DNA from: Parietaria judaica
Taxonomy: Eukaryota > Streptophyta > Magnoliopsida > Rosales > Urticaceae
DNA length: 64,000 nt
NCBI GenBank assembly: GCA_954871525.1
Contig: OX940862.1
Location: forward strand, 44,261,732 to 44,325,731
Direction of reading: 5' to 3'
Within the stretch, counting starts at the first letter, position 1, and the number at the start of each line of letters is the position of its first letter. Of the stretch, positions 62,663 to 64,000 are shown one piece after another. The position numbers and the translations under genes were made by a program. A model generated the notes under the pieces. That model ran no database searches. It was given only the letters and a program-made list of their open reading frames with translations, and had not been told where the DNA came from.

Positions 62663-62967
62663 AAAAGAAGAAGAAGAGAGAGAGTGTTATATATGTAACG
62701 GTTGATATAGTATTATAATATATTATATTGTACAAACGAAATAAGGTGAAGTTGGGATTAGTTTCGTGGGGTGTACTGTAGTTACTGTGTGACTCACACA
62801 GTCACAGTTCTGATCGTACTCTTTTTTATTTTATCTGTTCTTTTTATTATTACTACATGTGACTGACATATTAATGTATATATTTATTTTTTATACTGTG
62901 CTGTGTGTGTGTTTTCTTTGATAAAAATTATTTTTCATGCAATTTTACACCAGAAAATACTGGTATA

Positions 62968-63440
62968 ATAATATGTTTATTACTGATATAAATCTTATTA
63001 TGATGGTTTAATCACCACCGTTGATATATTCTTAAGGCTTAAGCAAAGCAATTAAGGTGGGATTATCAATTATTAAAACCTAAATAGGCTAATTGTGAGG
63101 GGGTTGGTGGTAAACGAGATTAATGTGCCTGCCTGGCTATTTGTCGTTTACAAATAAATTTTTAGAACGTTCGTTTTTATTAAGGTAAGATAATTTATTT
63201 CTTTCTCTTACTGTATGGTCAACGATTAATATTTAATATATCAATACGACTATTATTTTGTCATATTAGAAACAGGTTAAGATGAATGTACATAAATGAC
63301 CCTTTTTTAGCGAAAGGTTAAGATGAATGTACAGAATTGCCCCTTTTGTATATCCTTAATTACCAAAGGGCCATTGTAGCCTCCAAGATAACCGAAAACC
63401 GCGAAATTGCGGTTTAAAAGAGACGCACTGAGTTGTCATT
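62968..63440. repeat. Inverse copy of the intergenic repeat, upstream of the ARF gene
   Basis: Matches in inverse orientation include GGTTTAATCACCACCGTTGA (inverse near 56705-56725), the block with CTATTTGTCGTTTAC, and CCAAAGGGCCATTGTAGCC (inverse of the GCTACAATAG...CTTTGG block at 55910-55930). With 55805-56760 it encloses the whole ARF gene. Confidence 0.8.
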
Positions 63441-64000
63441 TTACAAAATATCGGTGGTAACCAGCATGGGGCATAAAACCCCCAAGAGCCACATAAAATC
63501 TCGTAAAAATCGCATAATATATATATATATTTCATAAAACTGCATCAAAACCCATAAACTCTAAAATTAAAATACTTTTAATTGAATATATTTGTAAAAA
63601 ATTATAATAAAAAACTATGAAATGCCCAAAAACCACTCAAGGTTTGAGAGAAATACTCATAGTTTCAATTAATTCATTTATGCCTATTTTAAATAATTTT
63701 TGGACCATTATAACCTTGATTTTAATTATATTTTTAATTTTTGTTAATTAATTATTATTTATTTTAATTTCAAAATTTTATTTTCTTAAAGTTAAGGTTG
63801 AATTATTCCCGTATTTATCAGATTTTCAATTAATGTGATACTTTGACCTCAATTTTTGAGTTCTACTTTTATTTCTCTGCATTTTCTCTCTTCGTTTCTC
63901 CCTCCTTCTCTTCAACAAGAGCTGTTTGCTCGCATTCATCCGAGCTCTCTCTGTCGCTCGTATTCCTCCGGCGCTACGGCACCGATGTCGCCGTCTCCTC
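63441..64000. other. AT-rich stretch ending in a possible 5' leader of the next gene
   Basis: No gene is seen from 63441 to 63840. The last 160 bases are pyrimidine-rich (CTCTC and CTCC runs) and turn GC-rich toward an ATG at 63985 (ATGTCGCCG). This looks like a plant 5' leader and start on the plus strand, but too little is visible to call a gene. Confidence 0.35.

Overview
This is nuclear DNA from a flowering plant, most likely a woody eudicot. Three genes with short GT-AG introns and plant-specific families (a bifunctional dehydroquinate dehydratase/shikimate dehydrogenase, an auxin response factor, and a short probable plastid protein) sit in AT-rich DNA filled with plant transposable elements. 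The species cannot be read from the sequence.

Layout. 1-5.5 kb: the 5' seven exons of a DHQ-SDH gene on the minus strand, running off the left edge; its 3-kb first intron holds a Mutator-like MITE (9-bp target duplication) and a hAT-type element (8-bp duplication). 7.2-11.5 kb: a 1.86-kb fold-back Mutator-like element, a Pack-MULE (10-bp duplication) carrying an exon that resembles the start of plant KNL1, and interleaved small inverted repeats. 14-27.4 kb: a solo Copia LTR (minus), then a complete 10.3-kb Copia element (plus, perfect 5-bp duplication). The solo LTR and the 5' LTR form a 2.75-kb inverted repeat. 27.4-36 kb: a decayed plant transposon-type gene split by an Athila-like Gypsy element. 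37-42 kb: a Gypsy pol remnant split by a diverged solo LTR. 42.3-52 kb: a second Copia element of the same family (minus), cut short in its 5' LTR. 52-54.6 kb: a TRIM-like element inside the leader of another LTR element. 54.7-55.6 kb: the small probable plastid gene. 57.2-62.5 kb: a 14-exon ARF gene, lying between inverted copies of an intergenic repeat.

Most unusual part. In the 17.1-27.4 kb Copia element the gag gene is replaced, just after its first codons, by a three-exon gene (21716-22521). Its two introns have canonical borders and matching phases, and its 200-residue product has two C-X2-C-X11-C-X2-[H/C] motifs with identical spacing, one in exon 1 and one in exon 2. I do not recognise the family. 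The related copy at 42-52 kb still has a normal gag there. Neither copy shows an integrase, so both look non-autonomous. Their long leaders share three copies of a short palindrome.

How the genes relate: the three host genes are not an obvious pathway cluster. DHQ-SDH feeds aromatic amino acids, phenolics and possibly gallate or quinate; the ARF is a transcription factor; the third is unknown. The mobile DNA between them is nested, with at least three insertions into older elements.
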